64,000 bases of DNA from Haematococcus lacustris (GCA_030144725.1 JASKMD010000009.1:4761124-4825123), one strand, 5' to 3'; positions 12,701 through 22,656 are shown, numbered from the stretch's first letter. A program made the numbers and translations. Notes: generated by a model from the sequence alone, not told the origin.

Positions 12701-15700
12701 ATCAGGCAATACGTCTTTGCCACATGCAGGACACACTGTTCTTCCTGTTGCTTCTTGTGCTTCTGTACATTGGTTTTGTGCTAGCCTTGCTGGTCCTTGC
12801 CCCACCACCAGGCTCAGGTGAGGGATGGGTTGGCATGTTGTCGCAACACCACTCGACACCACTGCGTTGTAGTGAAGCACAAATTCGATAGCTAGCCTGC
12901 ACCTTCACGCCCCATGCAATATGCAGAGCAGGCCAGCCCTCATACTTGACCGCTAATCTCTTCTGTGTACGCAGTCTCTCCAGATGGCAGCGACTTGCTG
13001 AGTGGCGGGCAGCTTGCGTTGAAGCTATTCACCATTGCTCTTGGAGACATTGACATGGTGCGTACGCAAGCAGCCTTGGTCATGTGCATAATCACGAGAA
13101 CAATGGGTTGTCAAGAGCGGTCATGGCTTCAGGCGGTCTTGCTGTCGCACAATGTTGTAGGTGATGCCATATTGAAAGACAACTGCACGGCTGTCAACTG
13201 TGTTGGCTTGTTTTGCAGCCTTTCTTGCGGGACGTCATTCTCAAGACATTTGCAACGCCATGGCTCTCGTTCTTGCTTACGGTCGCCTACACCGTCATGC
13301 TCCTCATTGTGGCCTTCAACATGTTGGTGAGTAGGCGCCAGTGATATGTGGAGCTGGTGTGTTACACATTCCCTGGTCTTAGTCACATCTCTGTTCTTTG
13401 TTGCAGGTGGGCATCATGGCAGACACTTTCAATCGCATTCGCTCTGCTGAGCGACATGAGATTCTGCAAGCAAAGGTACACCACACCTTATGCACGCCTG
13501 TGCCCTTGTGCATTGTCCGCACACAACTTTTGCTGAGGGTATGAGATCGCATCTTGGGTGAATGAGATGTGTGGCGTGCAACCTACACTGTGTGACAGCA
13601 ATGCCCTACATTGTGTGTCTGCTAGGCTTTGGTTCAGCAGTTGATGCCCAGCACTCTGATGGTGGCACTCATATCAGGCATCTGCACCTGTTGTCTCATC
13701 AGGCTGCGGTCCTGGTAGAGATCGAATCCGGCCTCAATGAAGACACGTTGAACTCCATCTTCACGTGAGTCACATTGTGCTGAAAGTGGTCTCTGAACCT
13801 TGGTGCCCTGCCGTGTATTGAATCCGATGCATGCTTCAGCACCTCAGCCCTCAACCTTGAGCCTTCATTGCAGTCGAACACACTAATTGTGAACCACTAC
13901 AAAACAGTGTTTTCTCTGTGTGATGTTCCCATCGCATGGCATGCTCATGGCCTATACATGGCATACACATGGTCACGGTCGCCTACCACCAAACATGCAC
14001 TGATTGTTAGCTGATGACAGCTATAAGGGAGACACACACTACTGATACCTACTTATACCTGCTGATACCTACTTATAGAGAGGCGATGTCACTCACTCTC
14101 GCACCTCCAAAGGGCACTCCGACCAGAGGGCACTCCGACCAAAGGGCACTCCGGTCAGCTTACAGCTCCAAGCATCCACCCGCGTGATGGATTATACAGC
14201 ATGGTAACAAGAACCACACATCGACCCAGCACTATATGTTGTTGTTGTCCTCCTGTTGCTCTTATGGAAAGGATAGGATAGCTTAGCTGATGTTAGTGGC
14301 AAAGGCCAGCGCCAGCATGGATCCATATGCATGCTTCAGCATGAACAATGCTAAAGGGTGCATAACGCAAAGCTGTGGTTGTGAAGTTGGTCGAGGCAAG
14401 AGATGCAATCCTATTCTCGTCAATTCAGACAATGCGGCCATCCGGCCAGCCAACCAGCCAACAGCTTGGTCAAGCTTAAGTCATCGTTTGCTTAGTCTTA
14501 GACCTTTCATGCTCAGGATATGGACCGGTATAGAAACCGGCTGTGCCAAGGCTAGACTTCACACATGCGCAGTTGTCTGCTCCAATGCTTGTATCGGCTC
14601 CCAACAATGCACGTCCTGCTGCCTTGCAAACAGCCCAAAGCCAACTGTGCGGCCATTCAGGGCAGGGGCAGGGCTGCACTGCATGAAAGGGGCAAGGGTC
14701 GAGGGCTTCTAAGGATTTGCGCTAATGTGCGCCTTAGCCTTCTCTCATGAGGACAATGATGGGCAGGTGGGAGAGGAGGTGGGAGGGCAGGCGGGGAGGG
14801 CAGAGGCATGTGGAAGAGCCGAGAGAGAGGGAGGGCCGGCAGAAGGGGAAACACGAGGGCAAGCACGAGGGCAGGCAAGAGGACAGGTGGGAGGGCAGGA
14901 GGGAGGGCAGGCAGGAAGGCAAGCATTAGGGCAGGAGGGAGGGCAGGAGGGAGGGCAAGCACTTGGGCAGGCGGGAGTGGGGTCATTAGGGTAGGTGGGA
15001 GGGCAGGGTGGAGGGCAGGAGGGAGGGCAGGCATGAAGGCAAGCATTAGGGTAGGTGGGAGGGGAAGCATTAGGGCAGGTGGGAGGGCTGGAGGGAGGGC
15101 AGGAGGGAGGGCAAGCATTGGGGCTGGCATTAGGGCAGGTGGGAGGGAACCAGTTAGGCAGGAAGGAGGCCATGCTGTAGGGCAGCTGGGAGGGCGCAAA
15201 TAAGGGCAGACAGTAGGGTTGGCTTGTGCGCGGGTGGGAAGGTAAGTTGCCACAGGCCAATGGTGGTTAGTCAGCACCCATGAGTCAGCCTGGTCTGTAG
15301 GTCTTGGTGAATAGCAGTGGCTAGCCATTTGCTAAAGTCGTGAGGCATGGTATGCACCTATATCTGTGCATTTGGAAGGAGCCCAAGGTATGAAATGCTT
15401 CTAATGATGTGCAGGAAGCTGTTGGGTCGATACCTTCACGTCTTGCAACCTACTCAGATGTCTGCGGCTCATGGCTACATGCAAGACCCCTTGCGAGACA
15501 CAAGCTGCCATCAGGTTAGAAGGACTGCTGAGATCCAATGAGCGCGGTCTGGTTAAGCTGTGTGGCAATCGCCAAATCACATGTCATTAGAGCTCCAATC
15601 CCTTTGCCAACACAGTCAGTTTTATTCAAAGCCTCTGCTGATGTCATCCTTGTGTGGGGTGCAGGTTGCCTCAATGTCCCAGCTTGGCGGTAGCTTTGGC

Positions 15701-17561
15701 CCAAGCCGGGCGGGCAGCATGCGAAACACCTCAGTGCTGGGTACCACAAGCCAGGCAAACGCCAGCTTGCCCAACCTCCCTTCAGCCCTCTCACCTGCAT
15801 CAGTGTCACGGCGCATGTCACGGACGGGCACCAGCTTCCAATCGCGCGCTACAGGGTCCGGTGCCATCAGCGTATCTGGCAGTGTCAGGCCTGCAAGTGC
15901 ATTGTCATCTGCCAGCCGGCCAGCTATGCGCCCGCGCTCTGCCTTTCGCGTCGCACCTCTCGAGGGACTGCCGCCTTCCTTGGCAGCAGCAACCACGCCG
16001 AGCTGGAAGATGGGCGACGGCCGATTGTCTCGGCGGCCTACGCACAGCATTATGCGCAAGCCTTCGCTACGTTCTCTATCGCATCTGGTGAACCCCAATG
16101 ACCCTCCATCAACCCTTACCAAGCGGCCAACGGTGCTATGGAACCCCCAACTGCAAGCAGAGCCAGAAGAGCATGGAGTGCCTCTCTCAGCTGCTGCCCT
16201 CGCAGCACACCAAGCGCCTGATGGAGTTTGTGCGACTCAGCCCATGGTTAGCACGGGCTTGCCACGGCTGTCCTATGCTGGTAGTATCAAGAGCCGTGAA
16301 TCTCAATGTCTACCACGCCCTGACTCTGCACCAAGCAGCAGAAAAGTGCTCTCTTCTCGTAGCAGTTTTGGCAACCAGGAGATGGCCACAGCCTTGTCCA
16401 AGCGCTCAGCAATGGGCATTAAGCATCAAGTACCGATCAGAAATCTGGATGGTTCTGACCAAGAGTGCTCCCAGCCATCTTCACCATCATCATCAGCACT
16501 GATGACGACAACCTATAGCCACAAACCCCGCTTGTCCTTAAGAGGGAGCGGTCGCATCCAGCGCGCAAGGTCCTCGTCAGAAGATGACAACAAACTGCAC
16601 GGGAGCAGTTGGGCGCCATCATCTGCACCATCGCGCAGAACATCGCCACGGTCTCAGCGTCATCCCTTTGCCCTACGGACACAACCTTCTGTGCAAGCTA
16701 CCCTCCAACCGGCCTCCGTCCTTTTACAGAAGCGGCTTTCCTACGCTGGAGGTGGTATCCTTACGCCGGCCGAGGCGCTCCAGGTGCGGAACTGCTCTTA
16801 CTTGCATCGAGGCGTGGGTTGTGGGCCTTGGGGGTAGGGTCAGAAGGCAGGGTGGGGGTAATGGTGATAATGGTGTTCTGTGAGGCATGGCTGCTACTGC
16901 TGCTGATGATGGGGGTGCTAACACACATCGGGGTTTGTGCTAGTGCTAGTCCGGTTGCGCTGGTTGTGGGTGTGGCGTGCGCTACTGTACTGAATGGGTG
17001 GTTGTTGCTTGGGCACTACTTTGGTAGTCGTGGCCCAAGGGCACCTATGGGCGTGGTGGTTGGTGCGTTTAAGGGGGATGGATCAAACTGACTAGTACGA
17101 TTCGTTCACACGATTGGCTAGATCACCCGTATCAAGTGTTGTCATTTGAGCATGAAACAAACCTTGCGCACCTTCACTTGCTTCACTCATTCTATCTATG
17201 CATCGTTGCAATATGATCACATGTATTTGTCATAAACCACATTGGCTCATGCATTAACTTGTAGAAATTGAATGGACCCACAAAGGCCGCTGGCTATAGA
17301 GCTATAATAACTATCTTTATCAATGTTATACTTCACCTTTTGTTAGCATTACACTATGTGGATGGCCATGTTGCAATGTAGGTCGAGCACAATGTGTTGG
17401 TGCTCGAGGAGGACGACACCAACACTGAGGATGATGATGACATCGTCAGTGATAGCAATAGTTGGTCTGGTAGTGAGCATGGTGAGTTGGGTGCACCATC
17501 CGCATCCGAGGAACGCAAGCAAGAGTGCAATGCCATTATCCCCATTATGCACGTTCCATAG
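719..17561 (+). CDS. TRPV-like cation channel with ankyrin repeats, multi-exon, 5' end missing
   Basis: Predicted membrane cation channel of the TRP superfamily, about 2350 residues in the window. Exons read by frame and phase: 719-748, 829-2068, 2241-2464, 2667-2712, 3061-3400, 3820-3954, 4532-4691, 4881-5068, 5322-5391, 5640-6204, 6405-6651, 7061-7243, 7360-7438, near 7694, 7991-8125, 8633-8728, 8847-8938, 9140-9230, about 9534-9579, 9974-10006, 10260-10330, 10422-10572, 11005-11228, 11393-11488, 11626-11638, 11742-11999, 12140-12564, 12730-12817, 12975-13057, 13219-13326, 13407-13475, 13703-13764, 15415-15514, 15665-16783, 17382-17561 (stop TAG 17559-17561). Order: Pro/Gln-rich N-terminus, ankyrin repeats, linker, S1-S6 with pore, Ser-rich tail. 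The pore motif TIALGDIDM and S6 motif NMLVGIMADTFNRI match the TRPV pattern. Weak points: the 5068/5322 and 9230/9534 joins, the exons at 7694-7860, and a possible unspliced intron in 12310-12437. No start codon is assigned. Confidence 0.85.
829..2068 (+). other. Pro/Gln/Ser-rich N-terminal exon of the TRPV-like channel with internal duplication
   Basis: A single 1240-nt exon encodes a low-complexity, presumably disordered cytoplasmic region. Two copies of a unit of about 45 residues are visible, anchored by AEDSLPP and LLR-TSQR motifs (about 985-1115 and 1120-1250), with a third partial copy before them. After that comes a Gln/Pro-rich stretch and then Pro/Ser-rich sequence. It ends in one leftover base that joins in phase to 2241. 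It shows no domain by eye. Confidence 0.75.
2667..5068 (+). other. Ankyrin-repeat exons of the TRPV-like channel
   Basis: Exons 2667-2712, 3061-3400, 3820-3954, 4532-4691 and 4881-5068 splice in phase. They carry typical ankyrin cores: MTPLHFAVSAG near 3140, FTPLHLAAFHN near 3275 and YTPLHCAVEGHH near 3821, each followed by a leucine-rich second helix. In TRPV, TRPA and TRPN channels such repeats form the cytoplasmic N-terminal domain that assembles around the pore. The last two exons keep the helical look but have weaker consensus. Confidence 0.85.
2725..2826 (+). repeat. 13-bp tandem repeat in an intron of the channel gene
   Basis: About seven near-identical copies of a CACCTCTGTCACC unit lie in the intron 2713-3060, between two ankyrin exons. 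The array is inside an intron bounded by GTGAGG and GCAG, so it does not enter the protein. Confidence 0.85.
8201..8550 (+). repeat. Direct duplication of a 90-bp segment within one intron
   Basis: Bases 8201-8290 and 8459-8550 are nearly identical (shared run from CCTGTCCCAC through the GGCTCTGGCAGG segment) and lie in the same orientation in the intron 8126-8632. About 170 bp of unrelated AT-richer sequence separates them. It is either a local duplication or two parts of one repeat family. Confidence 0.8.
9421..9455 (+). repeat. GAT trinucleotide microsatellite
   Basis: An ATGATG run with minor interruptions lies in an intron of the channel gene; it has no other visible content. Confidence 0.8.
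10084..10170 (+). repeat. Dispersed repeat fragment shared with 14141-14229
   Basis: This intronic segment of the channel gene reappears almost unchanged at 14141-14229 (common start AAAGGGCACTCCGGTCAGCT, common end near ACAAGAACCACA). In the second copy the AAAGGGCACTCCG head is itself iterated three times. A second shared block links about 6962-7002 with 14267-14303. They look like fragments of a transposon family spread through these introns. Confidence 0.75.
11393..13764 (+). other. Six-transmembrane ion channel domain of the TRPV-like gene
   Basis: Pre-S1 sequence ends in NVK (11488), followed by the micro-exon WNAY (11626-11638) and S1 (11742 onward, Leu-rich). S2-S4 are in 12140-12564, with RLGSLVRVISQIFQ resembling the TRP S4-S5 linker. 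S5 is in 12730-12817. The pore helix and filter TIALGDIDM are in 12975-13057, and S6 is in 13219-13475. After S6 the TRP-box-like RIRSAERHEI is followed by an acidic helix (13703-13764). All junctions from 11393 to 13764 keep phase except that 12310-12437 may be read through or spliced. Confidence 0.88.
13765..15414 (+). other. Repeat-rich intron of the channel gene
   Basis: This 1650-nt intron (GTGAGT donor, GCAG acceptor) holds the dispersed repeat copies at 14141-14303 and a degenerate GGGAGGGCAG minisatellite over about 14765-15170. The open frames here on both strands are only translations of that minisatellite. Confidence 0.8.
15415..17561 (+). other. Ser-rich cytoplasmic tail exons of the channel and stop codon
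   Basis: Exon 15415-15514 takes the two leftover bases of 13703-13764 and restores phase 0. Exon 15665-16783 (373 codons) is Ser/Arg/Pro-rich, like a phosphorylated tail. Exon 17382-17561 adds a strongly acidic end with a run of Asp/Glu and the stop TAG at 17559-17561. The frame is uninterrupted and every junction has GT-AG ends. No TGTAA polyadenylation signal is seen before the transposon at 18051. Confidence 0.8.
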
Positions 17562-17642
17562 CATACGGGCCGCCATCAAGTTGGGTAGGCCACAAAAGCT
17601 AAGAACTACAAGTAATGCTACACAATAACACTATTGAATGAC

Positions 17643-18035
17643 TCATGGTTTTGCGAGCCACGGATAAAGCACATGGTGGAGTACCTTCGTCATAGTCATG
17701 CATGCTTCCTTGCGCGCAAGCAGTCTTGTATGGTTTAGTCTCATGAGTTTATGAAGGTATTGGCAAGCGTTGGTGACAGTAGTGCCTTTGCAAACACCTT
17801 GGGCAGGGTTGTGGCTTTGCGTTATTTCACTTATGGATTCTTTCATTCTCGCATGCAGTGCATTAAATCTTCCCAAGAAAGACGTGAAGCGGGATGAAAA
17901 CGCGTGGTTGCCGTAGAATTCTGCCATGAACCTTTGTACACACACCTCTTTGATATCTGCTAACCCAACGCAACAAGGAGGGTACGATTTGGTGCACCAC
18001 ATCCACCGAAACGCAAGGTCATCAAGGATACCCAT
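17643..18035 (-). CDS. Hypothetical open frame, possibly transposon-derived
   Basis: A 130-residue frame with varied, protein-like composition rather than a repeat translation. It lies antisense between the end of the channel gene and the transposon at 18051. I do not recognise the family. The codon beginning is arbitrary, as no splice partners or promoter are evident. It may equally be chance or part of a degenerate element. Confidence 0.25.
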   Translation of the reverse strand: MGILDDLAFRWMWCTKSYPPCCVGLADIKEVCVQRFMAEFYGNHAFSSRFTSFLGRFNALHARMKESISEITQSHNPAQGVCKGTTVTNACQYLHKLMRLNHTRLLARKEACMTMTKVLHHVLYPWLAKP

Positions 18036-18050
18036 GCATACGTGTGCGAG

Positions 18051-18940
18051 TCAGGTGTTCCCAACCGACAGAAAATGACAGGAAACCAACCCTTGGCAGT
18101 TAGACGGCTGTAACTCTGCACTCAATGCGCCAAATTTTATTCTAAATGATTCATAATGTAGCCAAACCGGCCAGCTACCGTTCACCCATCCAGAGAACGA
18201 TCACGGGAATGTGGCACTGGGCCCACCTCCCCCCCATACCTAGAGGGCAGTGCCACAGCTCGACCATTTGGATTTACAACATGGTATCTACTAGGTCAAG
18301 CATATCTAGCACAGTGTTACAAACGCTCATACTCAGATAAGCCATAAACTCACTTCGGACTGTGACCGTCAACTCCCTTAGCCGATCTCAGGGCTAGGGC
18401 CATGCAGTCAATCACACAGCTCCACACCATGACCGATTTTTGACTCAGCTCCTCTAAGATTTATACTCCCCTTCATGCCATCCACCTGCGTGCAAAGTTT
18501 CATAGCTCAAGTGCCACCCCACAGTGGTGCTCTTGGAGGGGTGGGCTGGGAGGGGTGGGCTAGGAGGGGGTGGGCTTGGGCAGGGGGCGAGGGAAAGGCC
18601 TGGGAGGGGGTGGGCAGGCTGAATAAGGTGGGCTCCTGCAATGATGGGTGGAGGGGGGGCGGGCATGGTGGGTCGTTACATGCCGTGGCCTTGAATCTGC
18701 CTGGTGAACATGATGTAACTTTGAAAGTGTCAAACTGATAGAGGCCTGAGCTGTTCAATGTGCTATTTGTTTCAAAAAAAAAACTCGCCAACGGGTCTAG
18801 AACATACGTTATATAGCCATTTTCCTGTGGGTGCAGCGGGTGTAACACAGTGGAGGACACAGTCGAGGAGGGGGGGTGTAACTCAGGTGTCCAACAGAAA
18901 ATGATAGGAATAAAAATAACAGAAAATGACAGGAAACTGA
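18051..18940 (+). mobile_element. Truncated copy of the short-TIR DNA transposon also at 23359
   Basis: It begins with the same 15-base end TCAGGTGTTCCCAAC and is closely similar to 23359-24338 throughout, in the same orientation, but lacks about 155 bp present there. Near 18873 it runs into a second, shorter start of the same left end. No matching right-hand inverted end is seen before the assembly gap, so it is truncated or rearranged. It has no convincing coding capacity. Confidence 0.75.
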
Positions 18941-19195
18941 CCCCTAGTAATCAAAGCGACGCCGCGTCTCAGCCACGTGGTTTCTAATTATGTATCGCAC
19001 ATCCCTGGATAGAGGACTCTTTCAGCTATGCGGTGCAGCTTGTAACATTTAAATACTGTGCAGTGTGCTGGGTGCTATGGCGGCTCAAATCTTCACATTC
19101 AAATCCATGCACCTTTTGCTCATGCGGGCCTCGCCGCGAGAGACCGCCGCGACCGACGTGGCCCAGGAGCACCTGCACATAGTGAGGGACAGTCG

Positions 19196-19317
19196 CCCAG
19201 CCCCAGCCCCAGCCCCAGTCCCAGCCCCAGCCCCAGCCCCAGCCCCAGCCCCAGCCCCAGCCCCAGCCCCAGCCCCAGCCCCAGCCCCAGCCCGCTGCTG
19301 CTGCTGCTGCTGCTGCT
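19196..19317 (+). repeat. CCCCAG hexanucleotide array plus CTG run at the edge of the assembly gap
   Basis: About 15 copies of CCCCAG (one variant) are followed by eight CTG triplets and then directly by the N block, so the gap was probably caused by this low-complexity sequence. The preceding frame at about 19081-19190 is open and not repetitive, but I cannot assign it. Confidence 0.9.
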
Positions 19318-19817
19318 NNNNNNNNNNNNNNNNNNNNNNNNNNNNNNNNNNNNNNNNNNNNNNNNNNNNNNNNNNNNNNNNNNNNNNNNNNNNNNNNNNN
19401 NNNNNNNNNNNNNNNNNNNNNNNNNNNNNNNNNNNNNNNNNNNNNNNNNNNNNNNNNNNNNNNNNNNNNNNNNNNNNNNNNNNNNNNNNNNNNNNNNNNN
19501 NNNNNNNNNNNNNNNNNNNNNNNNNNNNNNNNNNNNNNNNNNNNNNNNNNNNNNNNNNNNNNNNNNNNNNNNNNNNNNNNNNNNNNNNNNNNNNNNNNNN
19601 NNNNNNNNNNNNNNNNNNNNNNNNNNNNNNNNNNNNNNNNNNNNNNNNNNNNNNNNNNNNNNNNNNNNNNNNNNNNNNNNNNNNNNNNNNNNNNNNNNNN
19701 NNNNNNNNNNNNNNNNNNNNNNNNNNNNNNNNNNNNNNNNNNNNNNNNNNNNNNNNNNNNNNNNNNNNNNNNNNNNNNNNNNNNNNNNNNNNNNNNNNNN
19801 NNNNNNNNNNNNNNNNN
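19318..19817. other. Assembly gap of exactly 500 N
   Basis: A round 500-base block of N is the usual placeholder for a gap of unknown length. It separates the repeat-rich 3' flank of the channel gene from the orphan ATPase exons, so order and distance across it are unproved. Confidence 0.99.
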
Positions 19818-20065
19818 CCTACCCTCTTCCCTGCCAGCCCTCACGGTTTTACAGTGGTCGGACAACCGAGCCTGGAGAACTCCGATGTGTGACCCCTGTG
19901 TGACCCTTGTGTTCCTCCTGTCTCCTAATTCAAAAAGAAGTAAACCCTTGGGTAGGTTTGCGATATTCTTGGGCTGATGACCTGTTGGCTACTGGTGCCT
20001 CATTAGATGGGCCCCTTAGCCCTGTGAAGCTTACCCCCCTACCTGGCATGCCCTGAATGATTCAT

Positions 20066-20067
<2 letters not shown>

Positions 20068-20101
<34 letters not shown>

Positions 20102-20342
20102 GCATGCATGCATGCATGACCAATGAAGCACTATGGCTGTGTACTGCGGCCAGGCTGGCAGTGTGGTAAGTGTGACGGCTATAACCTTTCCTGTGACATC
20201 ACACATTTAGCACAGATAGAAAGGAGGAGGGATGGGAGATGAAAGGAGAAGGTGAGGCTAGGGCTATTCAACAACAACAGATAGAAAGGAGGAGGGATGG
20301 GAGATGAAAGGAGAAGGTGAGGCTAGGGCTATTCAACAACAC
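20068..20342 (+). repeat. CAAG/CATG microsatellites and a 65-bp tandem duplication
   Basis: About eight CAAG and five CATG units occupy 20068-20118. Farther on, a 65-bp unit starting CAGATAGAAAGGAGGAGGG is present twice head to tail (about 20213-20277 and 20278-20342). A frame at 20351-20698 shows a few Cys pairs but no convincing domain. Confidence 0.8.
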
Positions 20343-20874
20343 CTTTAAGGGTGAGGGAAGCAGTAGGTCCAAGAAGAAATACCCAGATTAGTCGAGGAGG
20401 GCGGCTGCCAGGATCTTCAAGAATGAAGGAATGTTGCGGAACAGGAAAAAACTGCACCCCCTCTCGACCTCAACATCACAACTACAGTTACATCCAGGTA
20501 GCTGGGTTGATGTTAGATCCCTCCAGGGCACAAGAACAGAGAAATGAGTGGCACTGCCCCGAGTGCCAACACTATCCTCCTCATCTGTTCTGTTCCTTTG
20601 ATACCTCAAAGCCAAATAACTGTTTGATGTGTCATACATTGTTCTGTATGTTGTTGGTCTGGAACCCCCCTGTATGTCTCCTGACCCCTGACCCCTGACG
20701 GCCATCTGCCAGCTTTCCGACCTTCTGACCTCCCTGTTGTAACTCAGACCTTGTTGATGGTGCATGGGTCAGGGTACGCCAAGCTTAGGGTTCGGGATTA
20801 GTCTGGGTCAGGGTGTGGTGTGGGTATGTGGGTAAGGGTCAGGGTGGCCCCTGCCTGGCCTGGTCTGGCTGCAG

Positions 20875-22656
20875 CTGGTGAACGTGGTGGTGACCAAGAC
20901 GCGCCGCCTGTCCATCTTCCAACACGGCATCATGAACAACAGGTCAGGGCATCATGGGCACCTTTGATGAAGGGGTGGAGGCTGGGGGGCAGGGGGAGAG
21001 GGCAGGGGCAGGGGGGCGGGGGCGGGGGCGGGGGCGGGGGCGGGGGCGGGGGCGGGGGCGGGGGCGGGGGCGGGGGCGGGGGCAGGGGCAGGGGCAGGGG
21101 CAGGGGCAGGGGCAGGGGCAGGGGCAGGGGCAGGGGCAGGGGCAGGGGCAGGGGCAGGGGCAGGGGCAGGGGCAGGGGCAGGGGCAGGGGCAGGGGCAGA
21201 TGCAGGGGCAGATGCAGGGGCAGATGCGGGGGAGCCAGTATCATTATACACTGACCCACGAGTATCTATGAGCTATCTACAACCCCCCAAAGTATGTCCC
21301 CAAGGTATGTTCCAAGGTTCAGGCTCATATGTTCTAAACGTTGTTCTTTATTTGCTCGGTGCCCCTGCTGCCCCTGCTGGCCCTGCCCTGCCCCACCCAG
21401 CACCGCACTGCCTTGGCCTGGCCTCCAGTGCTTTGCCCTGCCCTGCCTGACTGCATGCCTTGTGGTCTGCCAGGTTCCTTCTGGTATCCATGCTGGTCAT
21501 GGCCTGCCTGGCAGTGGCCATCGTGTACGTGCCTCCATTCAACATCGTGTTCAACACCCAGGTCAGGGGGAAGGGGCAAGCCAACAGATGAACTGCAGGC
21601 CACATCATAGGGGTATAAACCTGACCCTGACCCTGACCCTGACCCTGGCCCTGACCCTGACCCTGACCTGACCCTGACCCTGACCCTGACCCTGACCTGC
21701 CAGAGCACCCTGACCCTTACCCTGACCTCGACCCTGACCCTGACCCTGACCCTGACCCTGACCCTGACCCTGACCCTGACCCTGACCCTGACCCTGACCC
21801 TGACCCTGACCCTGACCCTGACCCTGACCCTGACCCTGACCCTGACCCTGACCCTGACCCTGACCCTGACCCTGACCCTGACCCTGACCCTGACCCTGAC
21901 CCTGACCCTGACCCTGACCCTGACCCTGACCCTGACCCTGACCCTGACCCTGACCCTGACCCTGACCCTGACCCTGACCCTGACCCTGACCCTGACCCTG
22001 ACCCTGACCCTGACCCTGACCCTGACCCTGACCCTGACCCTGACCCTGACCCTGACCCTGACCCTGACCCTGACCCTGACCCTGACCCTGACCCTGACCC
22101 TGACCCTGACCCTGACCCTGACCCTGACCCTGACCCTGACCCTGACCCTGACCCTGACCCTGACCCTGACCCTGACCCTGACCTGCAGCCTTTGGAAGGC
22201 GCATACTGGGCTATTCCAGTGCCCTGGATGGTGGGTGGATACTGCCAGGCAGGGTGCCGGGCGCAGAGGGAAGGGGCAGTTAAAGTCAGGAAAGGAAAAG
22301 GAGGGCCAGAGGAAGGCCATTTGGGGCTGCGCAACACCTGAGTAAGCTGGCAGGTCATCAGCTCACCCCCCACCCCTGGGGCTGCCTCAAGGCTGGGGAG
22401 CAGGGCTATGTTGTTCGCCTTCAGCCAAGCTAAGCTCTTTGACATTCCTTACCAGCCTGCTCAGCCTCATTACCCTACCCTACCGTGCTCTTGTTGTTTT
22501 TCCACCAAGGCAACCATCGTGACGCGCCTGTCAAAACTGACCGCATTCACCTGTCGTGCTGCCGTGCAGCTGTTCATGTTCGTATACGACGAGCTACGCA
22601 AGCTGGCCATCCGCCGATACCCCGAGGGCTTTGTAGCGCGTGTGACCTACTGGTAG
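20875..22656 (+). CDS. 3' exons of a type IIC-like P-type ATPase (Na+/K+-ATPase family)
   Basis: Four in-phase exons encode the C-terminal end of a cation pump: 20875-20942, 21474-21561, 22189-22230, 22570-22656 (stop TAG 22654-22656). The first gives VTKTRRLSIFQHGIMNN, as in the loop before M9 of Na+/K+- and H+/K+-ATPase alpha chains. The second is a hydrophobic membrane segment. The last reads LFMFVYDELRKLAIRRYP and ends VTYW, matching the family ending with YDE-RK-RR and a terminal aromatic pair. Only about 95 of the usual roughly 1000 residues are here. The body is not found upstream, where the channel gene ends at 17561 and only repeats and the N gap follow. It is either a real gene broken by the gap or a displaced fragment. 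A TGTAA at about 23076 could serve for polyadenylation. Confidence 0.85.
21005..21222 (+). repeat. GGGGCG/GGGGCA hexanucleotide array in an ATPase intron
   Basis: G-rich on the sense strand: a block of GGGGCG units passes into a longer block of GGGGCA units and ends with GGGGCAGATGCA variants. It lies in the intron 20943-21473. Long open frames in every register here are translations of the repeat. Confidence 0.95.
21617..22184 (+). repeat. CCCTGA hexanucleotide array, about 90 copies, in an ATPase intron
   Basis: A nearly perfect CCCTGA array (TCAGGG on the other strand) fills the intron 21562-22188 and stops four bases before the acceptor CAG of exon 22189-22230. Only the first 100 bases contain imperfections. 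The very long minus-strand frames over it are artefacts of the six-base period. Confidence 0.97.

Noticed and set aside
14657..15328. 223-codon Pro/Leu/Ala-rich minus-strand frame
   Set aside because: It follows the GGGAGGGCAG minisatellite in a channel intron and has no independent support.
19081..19190. ATPase exon before the N gap
   Set aside because: The open frame is not repetitive, but the peptide does not match any ATPase segment and is not hydrophobic.
20351..20698. RanBP2-like zinc finger
   Set aside because: Cys pairs occur but the spacing and Trp position do not fit a known finger, and nothing around supports a gene.
21334..22320. Open frames of 200-330 codons on the minus strand (Arg-Val, Gly-Gln or Ser-Gly repeats)
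   Set aside because: They are translations of the CCCTGA array, which lies in an intron of the ATPase; a six-base period keeps all frames open.
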